From the NCBI GenBank assembly GCA_028277845.1, contig JANQFL010000009.1:62001-126000 (forward strand): a DNA stretch of 64,000 bases, in the 5' to 3' direction. Below the pieces are notes generated by a model, which did not search any database, had not been told where the DNA came from, and saw only the letters and a list, made by a program, of their open reading frames with translations. Origin of the DNA: Sneathiellales bacterium (GTDB taxonomy: Bacteria; Pseudomonadota; Alphaproteobacteria; JANQFL01). Below are positions 53,669 through 62,398 of the stretch, piece after piece (the stretch's first letter is position 1; every line of letters starts with the position of its first letter). A program made the translations under genes and the position numbers.

Positions 53669-56557
53669 TCAGTTGCGCACGCCCGGCTTGATGGCCAGGG
53701 TCGTGCGCGCGCCCTTCCGGATGACGGTGATATCGACGGTTTCGCCGGGCTTCAGGCCGTTCAGGGCGCGCACATAGTCGTAGATGTTGTCCAGTTCCTG
53801 ACCGGCCAGGCCGACCACCAGGTCGCCGCCCTTCAGGCCCGCCTGTTCGGCCGGGCCGCCCTTGACGACGCCCGACAGCGGCACGCCTTTCTGGCCTTCC
53901 TTGGCATAGTCGGGAATGGTGCCGAGAAACACGTTGCCCATGCGCCGGCCGCCGCGGCCTTCCGGCCGTTTGACGGCGATGTAGGCCGGTTCCTCGGCGG
54001 CGCGGACGCGGGAGCGGGCGACCAGGGCGACGAACCGGGCGATGTCGCGCAGGCCCTGGTAGTTGAGCTTGTCCGCCGTGTCGCCGGGTTTGTGGTAGTC
54101 CTCGTGGGCGCCGGTGAACAATGAGAGAAACGGCACGCCCTTGAGGTAGAACGCCGTCGAGTCCGTCGGCAGATAGGTGTCGTTCAGGGTGGTGATGGGC
54201 AGGCCGACCACGGCGTTGCGGCGTTCGATTTCCCGCGCCCAGATGTCCGACGAGCCCAGGCCCGACGCCACGACCTTGCCGTCGAGCCGCCCGACCATGT
54301 CCATGTTGATGTAGGCCGACACCAGGTCGGCGAGGTCGTCGGCGTTGGCCTGCCTGGCCAGCGCGTCGACGAAGTGGGAGGCGCCGAGCAGCCCCAACTC
54401 CTCGCCCGACCAGGCGGCGAAGATCACGTCGCGCTTGGCCTTGAGCTTGCCGGCGGCATGGTCGGCCGCCAGTTTCTGCGCCACCTCGATCATGGCGGCG
54501 ACGCCCGAGGCGTTGTCGTCGGCGCCGCGGTGGATCTTGCCGCGCTCGTCGCCGCCGGCCAGGGAGCCCGATGTCTCGCCACGGCCGAGATGATCGACAT
54601 GGGCGCCGATGATCAGCGGCGGCAGGCCGCCCTCCGGTTGACCGTCCAGGTCCAGCCGGCCCAGCACGTTGCGGCCCGAGCGCTTCTCGAAGTCCAGGGC
54701 GATGGTGGCGGTGATGGCGACGCCGATCAGGTCGCGCCCGGCGCTCTCGCCGGCTTCGATGGTGGCGGTCATGGGCGCCAGGTCCTTGCCCAGGATGGAC
54801 AGCATGCGGGCCGATGCCGCGCGGTTCACGGCGAGCACCGGCATGCCGGCCACGCCCGACGTCGCCTCGTAGGCCAGCCGGGGCAGGCCGTCGTCGAACG
54901 CCTCCCGCGCCGGCGGGGCGAAGATGACGCCGGCGGCGCCGCGCGACTTGGCGACCGAGGCCTTGTAGCGCAGGTCGGCGAAACGGGTCAGCGAGGTGCG
55001 GCGCTCGGCCGGCAGGTCGCCCGGCATGCCGCGCCAGATCAGCACCCACTTGCCGGTGGCGTCCAGGTCACCGTAGCTGTCGATGGCCGGCGACCCGTTC
55101 TCGGCGGGGGCGACCAGGCCGTAACCGGCGAACAAGACGCTGGCTTTCTCGGCCGCGCCGGTGCGGGAGAAGGCGAGGGGCCGCCATGCCGTGCCCAGGG
55201 CGAGGTCTTCCGCCTCGCCGTCCACCGAGACGCTCAAGGCGTTGCCGTCGCCCAGGTCGACGCCGGCGGTGAAATCGAACGGCTGGAACATGGTGCCATT
55301 GTCGCCGGCCGGTGTGAGCCCGAGGGCGGCGAAGACATCGGCGACATATGCCGTGGCGCGCTTTTCTCCTTCGGTTCCGGTCAGCCGGCCGGCCATCTCG
55401 TCCGACGTCAGGGTTGTCACGACCCGCAGGAGGTCGTCGGCCGCGATGTCGTCGGATGTCCCGTCATAGACCGAGGCCGCGTGTTTCCTCAGGGGCGCCG
55501 AAGCCAGCAGCTTCAGGGCGGCGGTATGGTCCCATTTGCCCAGGAAGATCTGGCTTTTGCGGTTGGCGGTGGCATTGGACGTCCAGCTGATCGTCTTGCC
55601 GTCGGGCGTAAACGTGGCCAGGCCGTCGAAGCCGTCCCGCTCGGTCACCCGCACCGGCTCGCGCCGGCCCTCGGCGTCGACCAGATAGAGTTCGAAATTG
55701 CCGAAGCCCTGCAGGTTGGTGGCGAAGACGATGTAGGCGCCGGAGGGGTGAAAGTAGGGTGCCCACGACAATACGCCCAGGTCGGTCAGGCGCTTCTCGC
55801 CGCTGCCGTCGGCGTTCATGGTGTAAATCTCCGCCGTGGCGCCGTCCTCGCCGAAGCGGCGCCAGGTGATCTTGCTGCCGTCGGCGCTCCAGAACGGGCC
55901 GCCGTCATAGCCCAACGCGTCGGTCAGGCGCCGGACGTTGGCGCCGTCGGCGTCCATGACGTAGATGTCCATGAAGTAGGCGGGATCGCGTTCGAGACGG
56001 GCCTTGCCGGCGTCGGTCAGATCGGCGGCATAGGCGTGGCGGTTGGACGCGAAGACGATCTGGCTGCCGTCGGGCGAATAGGCGCCCTCGGCGTCGTAAC
56101 CCAACGCTTCGGTCAGGCGGGTGTAATCGCCGCTGGCCAGGTCGACGCCGATGATGTCGTAGGCCGGATCGTAATCCCACGAATAACGCCGCTTCTGGCC
56201 CGAGGCACGGAAGTCGAGTTCGGCCTGCATCTTGTTGCGGGCCTCCGGGTCCATCTGGGTCGAGGCATAGAGCGCCCGGGTGCCGTCGGGGTGGAGCCAG
56301 CCGCAGGTGGTCTTGCCGTGACCCGGCGACAGCCGCTCGACGTCGCCGGTCTCCAGGTCCATCAGATATATCTGGTAGAACGGATTGTCCTTGGCCCGCT
56401 CGCTCTGGAAGATCATGCGCTTGCCGTCGGCCGAGAAATACCCCTCGCCCGCCCGCGCGCCTTCGAAAGTGAGCTGCCGGGCGCCGGAAAGGGGGGATGC
56501 CGCCGCCGCGGCGGGGAAGGCGGCAACGAGTGCGAGTACGAGAATCAGAGTGCGCAT
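53669..56557 (-). CDS. secreted M28 family peptidase with N-terminal propeller and C-terminal PDZ domain
   Basis: 962 residues. Signal peptide 1 to about 20 (MRTLILVLALVAAFPAAAAA). About 25-345 carry TolB/PD40-type beta-propeller repeats (YSPDGSQIVFASNRHAY, SADGSKITWRRF, FTPDGKTISWTSN). Then the M28 peptidase (about 370-850) has Zn ligands in IIGAHVDHLG, GADDNASG, FAAWSGEELGLLG, INMDMVG and HEDYHKPGDT. A PA-like insert lies in between. A PDZ domain closes it (GGPAEQAGLKGGDLVVGLAG). It is a periplasmic aminopeptidase with a propeller presumably guiding substrate. All metal ligands are present. Confidence 0.9.
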   Translation of the reverse strand: MRTLILVLALVAAFPAAAAASPLSGARQLTFEGARAGEGYFSADGKRMIFQSERAKDNPFYQIYLMDLETGDVERLSPGHGKTTCGWLHPDGTRALYASTQMDPEARNKMQAELDFRASGQKRRYSWDYDPAYDIIGVDLASGDYTRLTEALGYDAEGAYSPDGSQIVFASNRHAYAADLTDAGKARLERDPAYFMDIYVMDADGANVRRLTDALGYDGGPFWSADGSKITWRRFGEDGATAEIYTMNADGSGEKRLTDLGVLSWAPYFHPSGAYIVFATNLQGFGNFELYLVDAEGRREPVRVTERDGFDGLATFTPDGKTISWTSNATANRKSQIFLGKWDHTAALKLLASAPLRKHAASVYDGTSDDIAADDLLRVVTTLTSDEMAGRLTGTEGEKRATAYVADVFAALGLTPAGDNGTMFQPFDFTAGVDLGDGNALSVSVDGEAEDLALGTAWRPLAFSRTGAAEKASVLFAGYGLVAPAENGSPAIDSYGDLDATGKWVLIWRGMPGDLPAERRTSLTRFADLRYKASVAKSRGAAGVIFAPPAREAFDDGLPRLAYEATSGVAGMPVLAVNRAASARMLSILGKDLAPMTATIEAGESAGRDLIGVAITATIALDFEKRSGRNVLGRLDLDGQPEGGLPPLIIGAHVDHLGRGETSGSLAGGDERGKIHRGADDNASGVAAMIEVAQKLAADHAAGKLKAKRDVIFAAWSGEELGLLGASHFVDALARQANADDLADLVSAYINMDMVGRLDGKVVASGLGSSDIWAREIERRNAVVGLPITTLNDTYLPTDSTAFYLKGVPFLSLFTGAHEDYHKPGDTADKLNYQGLRDIARFVALVARSRVRAAEEPAYIAVKRPEGRGGRRMGNVFLGTIPDYAKEGQKGVPLSGVVKGGPAEQAGLKGGDLVVGLAGQELDNIYDYVRALNGLKPGETVDITVIRKGARTTLAIKPGVRN

Positions 56558-56901
56558 GTAACGTCCATTCGGCGGAATAAGGCGGCGTGCTCGAACGCCG
56601 GTACGGTCATATCAGTATCTGGTGTCCGGCGGCGTTTCGCCAAGTCCGATTTGGGCCCGGCCCACGGCCGGGCATGCGTATGGCAACGGGACGGCGGCCA
56701 GGCGGTGCAGCAGGCCCAGACGGCGTTTCGGGCTGTCGGGCAGCTTTGTTGGTATTATAAAAAAACGTTTTTTTTATTGACTATCGTTATTTTAGAATAC
56801 TACCGTGTCATTGGGTGCGGCGTGACCAACGCGTGCCGTCCTGGTCATTGGTTTTCCCGCAGCAAGCCCTGGTCTTGCAGAATACCAAGCGAAAGTTCCC
56901 C
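56558..56901. other. intergenic between divergent peptidase and GST genes
   Basis: 344 bases. A7-CG-T8 at 56759-56775 makes a self-complementary AT hairpin, followed by TTGACT at 56777, a possible -35 for the plus-strand GST gene, but I see no convincing -10. Otherwise nothing. Confidence 0.4.
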
Positions 56902-57693
56902 ATGTTGACGCTTTACACCCATCCCATGTCTCCGTGCGCGCAGAAGGTCCGGTTCGTGCTGGCCGAGAAGGGATTGGCGTTTGAGTCCCGCCACATCGAT
57001 CTGCCGGCGAAGGAGAACCTGGAGCCCTGGTATCTGAAGCTCAATCCCACGGGTGTGGTGCCCACGCTGGTGCACGGCGACCAGGTGATCATCGAATCCT
57101 CCCTGATCTGCGAGTATCTGGAGGAGGCCTTTCCCGATACCGCGCGCCTGCGTCCCGACGCGGCGCATTTGCGGGCCCGGATGCGGCTGTGGATGAAGCA
57201 TGTGGACAACAAGCTGCATCCCTCCTGCGGCGCGCTGCAGTGGCCGCTGGCCATGCGGCCCGGGCTGTTGCGGATGGAGCGCGCGGACGCCCTGGCGCTG
57301 CTGGACCAGGTGGTCGAGGGTCCCCGGCGGGAGCGCCAGAAGCGGCTGTTCGAGAAGGGCCTGGAGGCGCCGGACGTACACGGGGCCGTCCGGGTCTACT
57401 GCGAGACCATCGAGAAAATGGAGGCCGCGCTGGCCGGGCAGGACTGGGTTCTGTCGGACCAATTCAGCCTCGCCGATATCGTCATCGCCCCCTATTTCCA
57501 GACCCTGCTGCAGTATGGCTGGGCCGGCCTTTACGAACGCGGCCATCCGCGCGTGGCGGACTGGGTCAGCCGGATTTGCGGCCGTGACGGCTGGCGGGCC
57601 GCCGTCGCCAAGGATTTCAGTCCGGAGAAACTGGACGAACTCCGGATCCAGGGCCGGGACGCCTGGCCCGCCATCGAGCGCCATGCGGCATAA
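56902..57693 (+). CDS. glutathione S-transferase family protein
   Basis: 263-residue GST with an N-terminal thioredoxin fold (1-80: LYTHPMSPCAQKVRFVLAEKGL, NPTGVVPTLVHGDQVIIESSLICEYL, where the Ser of SPC and the cis-Pro lie at normal sites) and a helical C-terminal domain with the N-capping LADIVIAPYFQTLL. It would conjugate or reduce electrophiles with glutathione. ATG 56902 is used. The GntR regulator follows by 62 bases and may control it; a role beside the dehalogenase or aromatic pathways is inference. Confidence 0.9.
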   Translation: MLTLYTHPMSPCAQKVRFVLAEKGLAFESRHIDLPAKENLEPWYLKLNPTGVVPTLVHGDQVIIESSLICEYLEEAFPDTARLRPDAAHLRARMRLWMKHVDNKLHPSCGALQWPLAMRPGLLRMERADALALLDQVVEGPRRERQKRLFEKGLEAPDVHGAVRVYCETIEKMEAALAGQDWVLSDQFSLADIVIAPYFQTLLQYGWAGLYERGHPRVADWVSRICGRDGWRAAVAKDFSPEKLDELRIQGRDAWPAIERHAA

Positions 57694-57755
57694 TCGCCCA
57701 AGCGGTGTTCTGCGGACTCAACTGGCGTTATGATTTGCAGTAAGAGTAGCAACCT

Positions 57756-58478
57756 ATGAACCTTGATACCTCAACACGTAATGGAACGGACGCGGGCGCG
57801 GCGGACAACAACGCCAAGACGCGGATCGAGGCCGTCCTGCAGCAACTGCGTGAAGGTATCCTGAACGGCAGTTACGAACCCGGCACCCGGCTGCGGGCCG
57901 AACTGCTGCGCCAGGAGTTCGGCGTCAGCGCCAGCACGGTGCGCGAGGCGCTGTCCCGGCTGATGGCGGAGTCCCTGGTCACGACGGAAGGGCAGCGGGG
58001 CTTCCGGGTCGCCGAGATCTCACTGGCCGACTTCCGGGAAATCGCCGACATGCGCAAGACCCTCGAAGTCCTGGCCGCCGTCGAATCCATCGGCAAGGGC
58101 GACGACGAATGGGAAGCGCAACTGGTCGCCGCCTATCACCGGCTCTCGAAGGTCGAGGAAAAGCTGGGCGAGGACGACCCCGGCATCGGGCGTGAATGGT
58201 CGGTGCGCAACGAGGCCTTCCACGATGCGCTGATCGGCGCCTGCGGCAACCGCTGGCTGCTGCGCTTCCGCGCCATCCTGCACGGCCAGTCCAACCGCTA
58301 TATCCGCTTCGCCCTGGAAGGCCAGGGCATGGCCCGCGACGTGCACCAGGAACACGAGGCGATCTTCGAGGCCGCCTTGGCGCGGGACCGCGCGGAACTG
58401 GCGGAACTGCTCGAGACCCATATCGAGCGCACGGTCACGGCCGTCGAAAAAATTCTCGAAGCCAGCGATCTGAAATAG
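57756..58478 (+). CDS. GntR family regulator (FCD/FadR C-terminal type)
   Basis: 240-residue regulator with an N-terminal wHTH (about 22-90: GTRLRAELLRQEFGVSASTVREALSRLMAESLV) and an FCD domain with metal/ligand residues in RNEAFHDALIGAC, HGQSNRYIRF and EHEAIFEAALARD. Such proteins respond to small carboxylic acids. It stands between the GST and the sigma54 activator genes and is convergent with the latter. Confidence 0.9.
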   Translation: MNLDTSTRNGTDAGAADNNAKTRIEAVLQQLREGILNGSYEPGTRLRAELLRQEFGVSASTVREALSRLMAESLVTTEGQRGFRVAEISLADFREIADMRKTLEVLAAVESIGKGDDEWEAQLVAAYHRLSKVEEKLGEDDPGIGREWSVRNEAFHDALIGACGNRWLLRFRAILHGQSNRYIRFALEGQGMARDVHQEHEAIFEAALARDRAELAELLETHIERTVTAVEKILEASDLK

Positions 58479-58479
58479 T

Positions 58480-60264
58480 TCAGCGGCGGTCCCGGTTCAG
58501 TTTCTCGTAGCGGTAGGCGACCTGGGTCCGGGTCATGTTCAGCTCGCGCGCGGCGCGCGACAGATTGCCGTCGGCCCGGTCCACCGCCCGCAGGATCATC
58601 TGGTCGCGCACCGTGTCCAGGTCCAGGCCGGCATCGATGAAGGTATCGACCAGGGCGTCCAATGGCGCCGCCTCGCTCTGCAGGCGCGCGGTGTCGGTCA
58701 GCGTGCCCTGTTGCGACAGACCCATGATGGCGCTTTCGTACTGTTCGCCCTGGGTAAACAGGTGGGGGATGTCGAGGGCCGAATCGTCGGGAGCCAGGAT
58801 CACCGCCCGCTCGACCATGTTCTCCAGTTCGCGGATATTGCCGGGATAGGCGTATTCCAGCATGGCGCTGATGGCGCGGCCGGTGAAACCGGTGACACGC
58901 CGGCCGTGGCGCTGGGAATATTTCAGCAGGAAGTGGTTCATCAGCAGCGGGATGTCGTCGCGCCGTTCCCGCAGGGGCGGAATGCGGATCGGGAAGACGT
59001 TGAGGCGGAACCACAGATCGTCGCGGAACAGGCCGTCGGCCACGTTGGCTTCCAGGTTGACGTTGGTCGCGGCGATGACGCGCACATTGACCGTCCGGGT
59101 CTGGCTGTCGCCGACGCGCTCCAGTTCGCCTTCCTGCAGGACGCGCAGCAGCTTGCCCTGCGCCGTCAGGTTCAGGGTGCCGATTTCGTCGAGGAACAGG
59201 GTGCCGTCCTGGGCCCGCTCGAAGCGGCCGGGCCGGGACGCCGTCGCCCCGGTGTAGGCGCCGCGCACCACGCCGAACAGTTCCGATTCCACCAGGGTGT
59301 CCGGTATGGCGGCGCAGTTGACGGCGACGAAGGCCTCGTTGGAGCGGCGGCTGATGGCGTGCAGGGTCTGCGCGAAACGTTCCTTGCCGACGCCGGTTTC
59401 GCCCAGGAACAGCACTGTGGCGTCGGTGGAGGCGACCTTTTCCAGCAGATGGCACACGGTGACGAAGCCCGACGACGCACCGACCAGCTCGCCGAGGGTG
59501 TGCTGGGTGGGTGGCGTGTCGGGCGACGACGACGAGGGCGCATCGGCCGCGCCCGTTTGAGCCGGCGCCACGACCGCCACCTGGGTGGGCTGCGGGTCGG
59601 CGCGCAGGAAGCCGATCTCCGGTTCCGGGTCGGCCCAGTCCTCGACCGGCTTGCCGATGATGCGGCAATGGCGGTGCCCCATGCCGCGGCATTCGACCTC
59701 CTTGTAGAGGATCTGCTTGCCCATGAACTGGCTGGTATAGCCGCAGGCATAGCCGATCTGGTTCCAGCACACCGGGTCGGTGCCCGGTTCGTAGTAGGTC
59801 AGGTGGGCGTCCACCTCGGCCGAGTCGCGCCAGAAAAATTCGCCGTAGTAATGGCCGATGCCGACATCGATATCCAGCTTGATGGGCTCCACCGACACCA
59901 TGCCCTCCAGGGCATGCAGCGCCGGACCGGCGGTCAGCAGGTCGAAGGCGTCGCCGTCGGGGCGTACCCGGGCGGCGAAATCGGCGTCGCGCACGCCCGC
60001 GGCGTAACCCGACCGGGTGAGAAAACCGCGCGCGGTTTCGACGCCGACGGTTTCCATCAGTTCGCGCCGCAGGGCCGCCATGGCGCTGACGTGGGTCAGC
60101 ACCATGCGCTGATTGTCGAGCCAGATGCGGCCGCCTTCGGGCGAGAAGTGCAGCCGGCCGCTGAGATCCGCGAATTCCGGCAGCCCCATGCCCCCTTCGG
60201 TTTCCTCGTGGAAGGGCTGCAGGCGGCGGTCGCCGGGCCGGGTGTGCTGTGGGTCCTGTGCCAT
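58480..60264 (-). CDS. dmpR: sigma54-dependent regulator of the XylR/DmpR type
   Basis: 594 residues: XylR_N effector domain (about 25-130), V4R domain (about 140-205, GYACGYTSQFMGKQILYKE and ECRGMGHRHCRIIGKPVEDW), a linker, an AAA+ sigma54-interaction domain (about 265-500) and a Fis-type HTH (about 550-592). Walker A is GETGVGKERF; the sigma54 loop is GAYTGA, a Phe-to-Tyr variant of GAFTGA. Walker B is LFLDEIG. It is divergent from the phenol hydroxylase genes, whose -24/-12 promoter it should activate when bound to phenol or a related aromatic. The symbol is by analogy. Confidence 0.88.
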   Translation of the reverse strand: MAQDPQHTRPGDRRLQPFHEETEGGMGLPEFADLSGRLHFSPEGGRIWLDNQRMVLTHVSAMAALRRELMETVGVETARGFLTRSGYAAGVRDADFAARVRPDGDAFDLLTAGPALHALEGMVSVEPIKLDIDVGIGHYYGEFFWRDSAEVDAHLTYYEPGTDPVCWNQIGYACGYTSQFMGKQILYKEVECRGMGHRHCRIIGKPVEDWADPEPEIGFLRADPQPTQVAVVAPAQTGAADAPSSSSPDTPPTQHTLGELVGASSGFVTVCHLLEKVASTDATVLFLGETGVGKERFAQTLHAISRRSNEAFVAVNCAAIPDTLVESELFGVVRGAYTGATASRPGRFERAQDGTLFLDEIGTLNLTAQGKLLRVLQEGELERVGDSQTRTVNVRVIAATNVNLEANVADGLFRDDLWFRLNVFPIRIPPLRERRDDIPLLMNHFLLKYSQRHGRRVTGFTGRAISAMLEYAYPGNIRELENMVERAVILAPDDSALDIPHLFTQGEQYESAIMGLSQQGTLTDTARLQSEAAPLDALVDTFIDAGLDLDTVRDQMILRAVDRADGNLSRAARELNMTRTQVAYRYEKLNRDRR

Positions 60265-60368
60265 CGCGGATCTGGGGTTTATAAAAATATGAAAACATCC
60301 TGGCCGACAGACCGGGAATATTGCTGAAAAATACTAAATTTGACTCCGCGGTGAGTCCACAAATTTCC

Positions 60369-60385
60369 TATTGTGCAGTGCAATA
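60369..60385. promoter_or_regulatory. candidate activator-binding palindrome
   Basis: TATTG-TGCAGTG-CAATA, 5-bp arms plus a TGCA centre. It lies about 125 bases upstream of the -24 element, suitable for an enhancer site of the DmpR-type regulator. Confidence 0.4.
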
Positions 60386-60493
60386 ATCGATAATATGGAA
60401 AAAAACGATATTTTTTTAAAGTGTTGAATTTTCGTTAACTTTCCCCGCTATCACCCCTGATTCCGCCCGCCGGAGCGCCCCGGCCGATGCGTC

Positions 60494-60509
60494 TGGCACG
60501 GCACTTGCT
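60494..60509 (+). promoter_or_regulatory. sigma54 (-24/-12) promoter
   Basis: TGGCAC-GGCAC-TTGCT is a full match to the sigma54 consensus with GG at 60495-60496 and GC at 60507-60508. Transcription should begin near 60520 and read into the dmpKLMN-like genes. Confidence 0.9.
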
Positions 60510-60737
60510 CTCTATATGAACCGTGGACCGCACGCATCCGGACGGGCGGTCGAGACAAGAGCCGGCGCGAGAGTATCCGCGCCGGTGTGGGTGGAAACAA
60601 CGATACGGCGCTTGTCCGTCCCACGGTTCGGGACGGGACATCCGCGAAGCCGAAAAACAACGACAACAATCGCTCAGGCTTTGCACATGGAAACCCGTTC
60701 CCGGGGCAGGCGCGGTGACGACGGCGCAGGAGGCACG

Positions 60738-61007
60738 ATGGAAACCACGACCATCACACCGCAAATCGGCAAGGCCTATGTCCGGGTCCTCGGCAGGCAG
60801 CTCGACCGCTTCATCGAGTTCGAGTTCTTCCTGAACGACCAGGACCTGTGTGTCGAACTGGTCATGCCCGAAAGCGCCTTCAAGGAATTCTGCAGCTACT
60901 ACGGCGCCGAAATTCTGCCATCCAAAAATGATTCCGGCGACCCGGCGGCGCCGGCCGACCGCACGCCGGGGCTCTACCAGGCCCATCCGGAGCCGGGCGC
61001 CGGCTGA
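60738..61007 (+). CDS. dmpK: phenol hydroxylase assembly protein (DmpK-like)
   Basis: 89-residue small protein of the phenol hydroxylase subunit family: GKAYVRVLGRQLDRFIEFEFFLNDQDLCVELVMPESAFKEFC is typical. DmpK helps assemble the diiron oxygenase rather than catalyse. ATG 60738 follows AGGAGG by four bases. First gene downstream of the sigma54 promoter; the next gene starts 70 bases later. Confidence 0.88.
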   Translation: METTTITPQIGKAYVRVLGRQLDRFIEFEFFLNDQDLCVELVMPESAFKEFCSYYGAEILPSKNDSGDPAAPADRTPGLYQAHPEPGAG

Positions 61008-61077
61008 ACCATCGGTCCGCAAGGACGCAAGGAGGAACGGCTCCGCCGTGCGGAGTCACCACGAAAGGGAGAACAGC

Positions 61078-62076
61078 GTGAGCATTGATCTCAAAACACT
61101 CAACGTCAAACCGCGACGCCAGACCTTCGGACACATCGCCCGCCGGTTCGGCGAGGACCGCCCGGCCACCCGCTACGAGGAGGGCATGCTGGACGTCCAG
61201 GCGACCGATCACTTCCATTACCGGCCGTTGTGGGCGCCGGAATACGAGCTTTACGACAAGCGCCGCACGGCGATCGAACTGGAGGACTGGTATGTACTCC
61301 GCGACCCGCGCCAGTTCTATTATGCCACCTACAACATCTCCCGCACCGGCATGCGGCAGGCCGCCGACCACAATTTCGACTTCGTCGAGAAGCGCGGCAT
61401 GCTCGACAATCTGACGCCGGAATGGCGCGCGAAGGTCGAGAACTATCTGCTGCCCCTGCGCCACGTCGCCTGGGGCGCCAACATGAACGCCTCGCAGATC
61501 TGCGACCAGGGCTACGGCACGGCGGTGACCGCGCCGGCCATCTTCACGGCCGGCGATCAGCTCGGTATCGCCCAGTTGATCAGCCAGATCGGCATGATGC
61601 TGGAAGGCGGTACCGGCGAGGCGCTGGACCGCGCCAAGGACCAGTGGATGACCGCCGACTACTGGCAGGGCGTGCGCCAAGTGGTCGAGGACACGTTCGT
61701 GGTCGAAGACTGGTTCGAGCTTTTCGTGGCCCAGAACCTGGTCATCGACGGCCTGGTCTATCCGCTGGTCTACGAGAGCTTCGATGCCGAGGGCCAGAAG
61801 CACGGCGGCGCAGCCATATCCATGCTCAGCGAATTCATGAGCGAATGGTTCGCCGATCACAGCCGCTGGGCCGACGCGGTGATCAAGACCGCCGCCAAGG
61901 AATCGGACGCCAACAAGGACAGGCTGAGCGCGTGGTTCGCCGCCTGGCGCGACAAGGCGGCGGCCAGCCTGCGTCCGCTGTCGGCCTATGTGCTGGAAGA
62001 CGGCGGCGACGCCGCGGTGGATGCCGCCCTCGAAACCCTCAACGCCCGGGCCGCCAAGCTCGGACTGTCCGTCTAA
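61078..62076 (+). CDS. dmpL: phenol hydroxylase oxygenase beta subunit (DmpL-like)
   Basis: 332-residue beta subunit of a multicomponent phenol hydroxylase, structural partner of the diiron alpha subunit. It shares the ferritin-like helical layout (DWYVLRDPRQFYYATYNISR, RHVAWGANMNASQICDQGYG) but lacks the metal ligands, as usual. GTG 61078 is preceded by GGGAG. Length agrees with DmpL. It is cotranscribed with dmpM 24 bases downstream. Confidence 0.92.
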   Translation: MSIDLKTLNVKPRRQTFGHIARRFGEDRPATRYEEGMLDVQATDHFHYRPLWAPEYELYDKRRTAIELEDWYVLRDPRQFYYATYNISRTGMRQAADHNFDFVEKRGMLDNLTPEWRAKVENYLLPLRHVAWGANMNASQICDQGYGTAVTAPAIFTAGDQLGIAQLISQIGMMLEGGTGEALDRAKDQWMTADYWQGVRQVVEDTFVVEDWFELFVAQNLVIDGLVYPLVYESFDAEGQKHGGAAISMLSEFMSEWFADHSRWADAVIKTAAKESDANKDRLSAWFAAWRDKAAASLRPLSAYVLEDGGDAAVDAALETLNARAAKLGLSV

Positions 62077-62100
62077 GCGCGGGTCAAGGAGAACAGAGAC

Positions 62101-62373
62101 ATGACACAACTGGTTTCGCTCACCCTGCAGGACACCGGCGAAGGACGTCAGATCGTCGAGGCGATCAAGCAGGACAATCCCGGCGTCGATTCACTGGAAA
62201 TGCCCGGCGCCATCAAACTGGACCGGCCCGACAGCCTGATCGTCAAGCGCGAGACGGTTTCGGAAAAACTCGGCCGCGACTGGGACCCCCAGGAAATCCA
62301 CCTGACCATGGTCTCGATGGCCGGCAATCTGGACGAGGACGACGACTATTTCGCCCTCTCCTGGAACCGCTGA
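62101..62373 (+). CDS. dmpM: phenol hydroxylase coupling protein (DmpM-like)
   Basis: 90-residue effector (coupling) protein of the MmoB/DmpM family, which binds the oxygenase and tunes turnover. SLTLQDTGEGRQIVEAIKQDNP and MPGAIKLDRPDSLIVKRE are characteristic; no cofactor. ATG 62101 follows AAGGAG. Confidence 0.92.
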   Translation: MTQLVSLTLQDTGEGRQIVEAIKQDNPGVDSLEMPGAIKLDRPDSLIVKRETVSEKLGRDWDPQEIHLTMVSMAGNLDEDDDYFALSWNR

Positions 62374-62398
62374 CGCGCCGAATAGGGAGAAAAGCAAA

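Larger units (their letters stand above)
60265..60737. other. AT-rich divergent control region of the phenol hydroxylase genes
   Basis: 473 bases with a palindrome (60369-60385), A/T tracts (60400-60420) that could bend DNA, and the sigma54 promoter at 60494-60509. A leader of about 220 bases runs from the likely start site near 60520 to the first gene. The regulator's own promoter must also be here. Confidence 0.7.

Noticed and set aside
54374-56908. 844-codon open frame on the plus strand
   Set aside because: Antisense to the M28 peptidase, which has all catalytic residues; no recognisable domain in the shadow.
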